DNA of 9,977 bases. Source: Verrucomicrobiota bacterium (GTDB lineage Bacteria; Verrucomicrobiota; Verrucomicrobiia; Opitutales; Opitutaceae). Below the pieces are notes generated by a model that saw only the letters and a program-made list of their open reading frames with translations, did no database searches and was not told the origin of the DNA. Positions 6,734-9,977 of the stretch are shown one piece after another; the stretch's first letter is position 1; the number at the start of each line of letters is the position of its first letter. The translations under genes were made by a program, and so were the position numbers. The stretch spans positions 1-9,977 of the forward strand of contig JAEXPG010000381.1 of assembly GCA_023447015.1 (NCBI GenBank), written 5' to 3'.

Positions 6734-9700
6734 CTGGCCGCCCCGCCGCCCGGCGTCATCGAGACCGGAGTCCCCCCCTTCACCGGCCTCGGCCCCGAGG
6801 CGCTCGGCCTCAACTCCGCCCCCACCGAGTTGAAACTGCTGCCCGACGGTCGCGTCATCGCGGTCGCCCTGCGCCAGATCGCCCTCGGCGACGGTGTGCG
6901 CTGGGAGGTGTTCGAGCTGCCGCCCGAAGACGGTGACATCGGCATCGTCGAGAGCGTGCTCGTCGACCCCGACGGCACGATCTTCGCGCCGCAGGACAAC
7001 GCCGTCTTCCGCATCGTCTTCGGCACGGACGGCCATTGGCGGCGCGAACTCGTCGCCAAGCTGCCTCCGCTCCCCAACAAGCCCAACCCGGCGCTGGGCT
7101 TCGCCATGCACGCGGCGGGCAAGAGCTACTTCACGGGCGTCAGCGGCACCGTCTCCTACTGGAAGGACCGGAGCGAACTGCGCCTTCTCGGCATCACCGA
7201 CTTCATCGGGCGGATCTTCGAGGCGGGCGGTCAGGCCTACGTGAGCGATCGTGCCAACGGGCGCCTCTTCCGCTGCACCGAGGACCGCCTCGAACCGGTC
7301 CTGCCCGAAGTCACCGTCTCAGGCGAATTCGGCATCCACGGCGCCACTCCGCTCCCCGACGGCCGCACCCTCGTGTGCACCTTCGGCCACGGCTTGATGA
7401 TCTTCGACGGCCGCAGCCTGGTCGCCGCCGCCGCCCCGCCCCCTCTCGGCGGCGAATACCACCTCGCCGATGTGTGCGCCGTCGCCGGCGGCTACTACGC
7501 CGCCGCCGTCGAGGATCTCGGCGTGGTCTTCTTCGACCGCGACCTGCGCGTCGTGCAGACCGTCGACGCCGCCGCCGACCACCGGCTCGCCCGTATCCGC
7601 CGTCTGGTTCCCGGAGCGGCGGGCCAGCTGTGGATCCTGCTCGGCAACGGCATCGCCCGGATCGAGTTCCCCTCCCGCGTCTCGCGTTTCGAGACCCTGG
7701 TGGAGAAGGGCTTCTCCTTCGCCTACCCCTACCGGCACGAGGGCGAGCTCTGGCTGTGCACCGACGGCGTGACCCACCGCGGGGTCTACGATGCGCAAGG
7801 CCGCCTCCTCCGGACCGTGCCGGATTCGCCGGCCAACCGCTACATCTACAACCTCGTCTCCGTCCCCGAGCTCGGCCTGCTCCTCGGCGCGACCGCGCAG
7901 GGCCTCCACGTCCGCCGCGACGGCCGCTGGACGGAGCTTGTTCCGGGGTTGCTCGACTCCCGCCTCTACGAGATCGGCGAACCCCGGCGCTGGCTCTACT
8001 GCGCCCGCGGTGAGATCGGGTTCCTGCGCCACACCGGCGACGGCTTCGCCGTCGAACGCACACCGGTGCCGGGCCTGGACGTCTCGTACGGCGGCGTGCG
8101 CGACGACGACGGCATCGTCTGGGTGGAACTCGGCTCCGGCCGGTGCGGCCGCATCGATGTGCGCGCGCCACGCCTTGGCATCCAGCTCTTCGGCCCCGAG
8201 CACGGCCTCGCCCAGAGCTGGGTGCAGTTCGCGCTGTTCGAGGGCCAGGCCCGTGCCATCGTCGCCAGCCAGGTGCACCGGTTCGATGCGGCCGCCAACC
8301 GCTTCGTCCGCGACGAGGAGTTCGTCCGCCTGTTCCCCGACGCCGGCGAGGGCACGCTCATTGGCCGTTTCGTCCGCACCCCGCAAGGCCGGCTGTGGTT
8401 CGGCGCCAGCAACCGCATCTGTATCTACGATACGACCGTCGACCCGCCCCGCGCGCTGCCCGCGCCGAGTCTGCCCAACATGCGGCCCTACTACCTCGTC
8501 GCCCAGGACGACGGCGTCATCTGGATGCACCGCGAGCACCAGTTGGTCCGCTACGACCCCGCCTTCCCGGACATTCCGGCGCCGCCGTTGCGCGCCCTCG
8601 TCACCCGCGTGCAGCTCGCCGCCGACAACCGCACGCTGTTGCCCCGCGGCGAGCGCTTGCCGCCGATTCCGTTCGTTTCGAACTCCCTCGTGTTCCACTT
8701 CGCCGCCCCGGGCGCCGCCCTCGGAGCCGCGGTCCGCTTCGAGACCCGGCTGGAGGGAGCCTCCGACGACTGGGTCGCGGCGGGGAGCGCCGGGAGCGCG
8801 GCGTTCACCCGCCTCAAGGAGGGTCGCTATGTGCTCCACGTCCGCCCATCGAGCCACGGCCACACCGGCGAGGAAGCCCAGGTTGCGTTCGAGATCCTGC
8901 CGCCCTGGTACCGCACCACCGTCGCCTACGCCGCCTACGTGCTTTCGCTCCTGGGCCTTGTCGGCTTCATCGCCTGGCTGGGCTCCTTCCTCGAACGCCG
9001 CGAGAAGCAGCGACTGGAGAAGGTCGTCGCCGCACGCACCGCCGAGCTCCACGAGAGCAACCGCCGCCTCGTCGACCAGATGGGCGAGACCACCCGCAAG
9101 GCCACCGAGCTCCAGGCCAGCGAAGAGCGCTACCGCCGCCTCAACGAGGAGCTCGAGCACCGCGTTGCCGAGCGCACCGCCGAGCTCGACAACGCCAACC
9201 ACGCCCTGCGGCAGGCCAACGTCGAGCTCCAGGCCGGCGTCCGCGAGATCGAGGCGTTCTCCTACTCCATCTCGCACGACCTGCGGGCGCCGCTGCGCAA
9301 CATCTCCGGCTTCGCCGAGCTGCTCCACAAGCATCTCCACGGTCGGCTCGACCCCTCCCACGCCCACTTTCTCGAGGTCGTGTCCGGCGAGTCGATTCGC
9401 CTCGGCCAGCTCATCGACGGCCTCCTCGCCTTCTCCCGCCTCAATCGCGCCGAGCTCACCCATGCGCCCTGCGATCTCGCGGCCATCATCGCCGCCGTCC
9501 GCGAGGAGCTGCGCCCGATGCAGGCCGAACGCTCCGTCGACTGGCGCATCGGACCGCTCCCCACCATCTCGGGCGACGCCCAGCTCCTGCGCCAGGTCTT
9601 CGCCAACCTGCTCGCCAACGCCCTCAAGTTCACCCGCCTGCGCTCCCCCGCCGTGATCGAGATCGGCACCGTCGCCGCCGCCCCGGGTGCCGCCGAACAC

Positions 9701-9934
9701 ATCGTCTTCGTCCGCGACAACGGCGCCGGCTTCGACCCCAAATACACCGACAAGCTGTTCGGCGTCTTCCAACGCCTCCACCGCACCACCGAATTCGAGG
9801 GCACCGGCATCGGTCTCGCCAACGTCCGTCGCATCGTCGCCCGCCACGGCGGCCGCGTCTGGGCCGAGGGGCATCCCAACGAGGGCGCCACCTTCTTCGT
9901 CGCGTTGCCGGTCGAGCCACCCCCGTCTTCCTGA
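6611..9934 (+). CDS. Propeller/Y_Y_Y sensor histidine kinase 3 (mosaic of kinases 2 and 1)
   Basis: Complete 1107-residue sensor kinase. The ATG at 6611 is chosen over an in-frame GTG at 6560 because MRSPRLRPRS matches the start of kinase 2 and the bases before it match the kinase 2 leader with a one-base indel. It has a signal peptide (hydrophobic core about 20-34), 14 blade-like repeats, a Y_Y_Y domain (FETRLEG, DWVAAGS, ILPPWYRT), a membrane helix at about 772-795 and a coiled coil to about 880. The phosphoacceptor is His889 in SHDLRAPLRN, with N-box NLLANALKFTR, G1 DNGAGFD from 1036 and G2 GTGIGLA from 1064. Up to the membrane helix it follows kinase 2; from about residue 812 it follows kinase 1 almost exactly, including 14 coil residues missing from kinase 2. 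The protein would thus join a kinase-2-type sensor to a kinase-1-type transmitter. The last residues (EPPPSS) differ from the AP ending of the other two. No receiver domain is attached. Confidence 0.96.
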   Translation: MRSPRLRPRSSGRPSAIIRMLAAALALGATSLHAARSQAHALAAPPPGVIETGVPPFTGLGPEALGLNSAPTELKLLPDGRVIAVALRQIALGDGVRWEVFELPPEDGDIGIVESVLVDPDGTIFAPQDNAVFRIVFGTDGHWRRELVAKLPPLPNKPNPALGFAMHAAGKSYFTGVSGTVSYWKDRSELRLLGITDFIGRIFEAGGQAYVSDRANGRLFRCTEDRLEPVLPEVTVSGEFGIHGATPLPDGRTLVCTFGHGLMIFDGRSLVAAAAPPPLGGEYHLADVCAVAGGYYAAAVEDLGVVFFDRDLRVVQTVDAAADHRLARIRRLVPGAAGQLWILLGNGIARIEFPSRVSRFETLVEKGFSFAYPYRHEGELWLCTDGVTHRGVYDAQGRLLRTVPDSPANRYIYNLVSVPELGLLLGATAQGLHVRRDGRWTELVPGLLDSRLYEIGEPRRWLYCARGEIGFLRHTGDGFAVERTPVPGLDVSYGGVRDDDGIVWVELGSGRCGRIDVRAPRLGIQLFGPEHGLAQSWVQFALFEGQARAIVASQVHRFDAAANRFVRDEEFVRLFPDAGEGTLIGRFVRTPQGRLWFGASNRICIYDTTVDPPRALPAPSLPNMRPYYLVAQDDGVIWMHREHQLVRYDPAFPDIPAPPLRALVTRVQLAADNRTLLPRGERLPPIPFVSNSLVFHFAAPGAALGAAVRFETRLEGASDDWVAAGSAGSAAFTRLKEGRYVLHVRPSSHGHTGEEAQVAFEILPPWYRTTVAYAAYVLSLLGLVGFIAWLGSFLERREKQRLEKVVAARTAELHESNRRLVDQMGETTRKATELQASEERYRRLNEELEHRVAERTAELDNANHALRQANVELQAGVREIEAFSYSISHDLRAPLRNISGFAELLHKHLHGRLDPSHAHFLEVVSGESIRLGQLIDGLLAFSRLNRAELTHAPCDLAAIIAAVREELRPMQAERSVDWRIGPLPTISGDAQLLRQVFANLLANALKFTRLRSPAVIEIGTVAAAPGAAEHIVFVRDNGAGFDPKYTDKLFGVFQRLHRTTEFEGTGIGLANVRRIVARHGGRVWAEGHPNEGATFFVALPVEPPPSS
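9044..9910 (+). repeat. Transmitter-module repeat, copy in kinase 3
   Basis: Partner of 2299-3162 in kinase 1, encoding coiled coil, HisKA and HATPase_c. Near-identity that extends to synonymous positions, next to a strongly diverged propeller, suggests recent gene conversion or recombination rather than shared descent alone. The match fades in the last codons before the stop. Confidence 0.85.
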
Positions 9935-9938
9935 TCCG

Positions 9939-9957
9939 GGCCCGGGCACGCCGGGCC
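9939..9957 (+). terminator. Weak GC hairpin after kinase 3
   Basis: A 7-bp perfect stem (GGCCCGG with CCGGGCC) around a 5-base loop starts five bases after the stop codon of kinase 3. No T-tract follows, and the left arm overlaps a self-complementary CCGGGCCCGGG, so it is a poor match to an intrinsic terminator. It could be chance in such GC-rich DNA. Confidence 0.2.
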
Positions 9958-9977
9958 GGTCGCCAGCCCCGCCGCCC

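Larger units (their letters stand above)
6569..9043 (+). repeat. Sensor-module duplication, copy in kinase 3
   Basis: Partner of 3221-5690. It covers the leader, signal peptide, propeller, Y_Y_Y domain and membrane helix. The match to kinase 2 remains strong through the helix and the EKQRLEKVVAARTAEL segment, after which the sequence becomes kinase-1-like. Confidence 0.85.

Overview
The window is one head-to-tail array of three paralogous, membrane-bound sensor histidine kinases, all on the + strand and all built on the same plan. The order is signal peptide, a large periplasmic beta-propeller sensor with 14 blade-like repeats, a Y_Y_Y domain, one transmembrane helix, a cytoplasmic coiled coil, a dimerisation/phosphoacceptor (HisKA) domain and a HATPase_c domain. 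No response regulator, receiver domain, DNA-binding domain, transporter, enzyme, RNA gene, insertion sequence or CRISPR array is visible.

Layout: bases 1-3183 hold kinase 1, whose 5' end lies outside the window because its frame is open to base 1 and aligns with its paralogues from the first codon. After 80 bases comes kinase 2 (3264-6536). After 74 bases comes kinase 3 (6611-9934). The last 43 bases hold no gene, only a weak GC hairpin. The roughly 43 bases before kinases 2 and 3 are themselves a duplicated leader with a TATACC element about 10 bases before the ATG and no Shine-Dalgarno sequence, so the duplicated unit includes its upstream region.

The most interesting signal is mosaicism. 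Kinase 3 matches kinase 2 closely from the leader through the propeller, Y_Y_Y domain and membrane helix. Near base 9044 it switches and becomes almost identical, including at synonymous sites, to kinase 1 for the whole coiled coil and kinase module. Kinase 2 keeps a different kinase module and lacks exactly 14 coiled-coil residues (two heptads). The locus therefore looks like a sensor/transmitter shuffling array: kinases 2 and 3 share a sensor type, while kinases 1 and 3 share an output type. Partner response regulators must be encoded elsewhere.

Organism: the DNA is very GC-rich with strong G/C third-position bias, which also creates long antisense shadow frames. Large propeller/Y_Y_Y kinases that lack a fused receiver and HTH, and genes without Shine-Dalgarno sequences, would fit a high-GC Verrucomicrobiota such as Opitutaceae. 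This is an inference from gene style; Planctomycetota or Acidobacteriota are not excluded.
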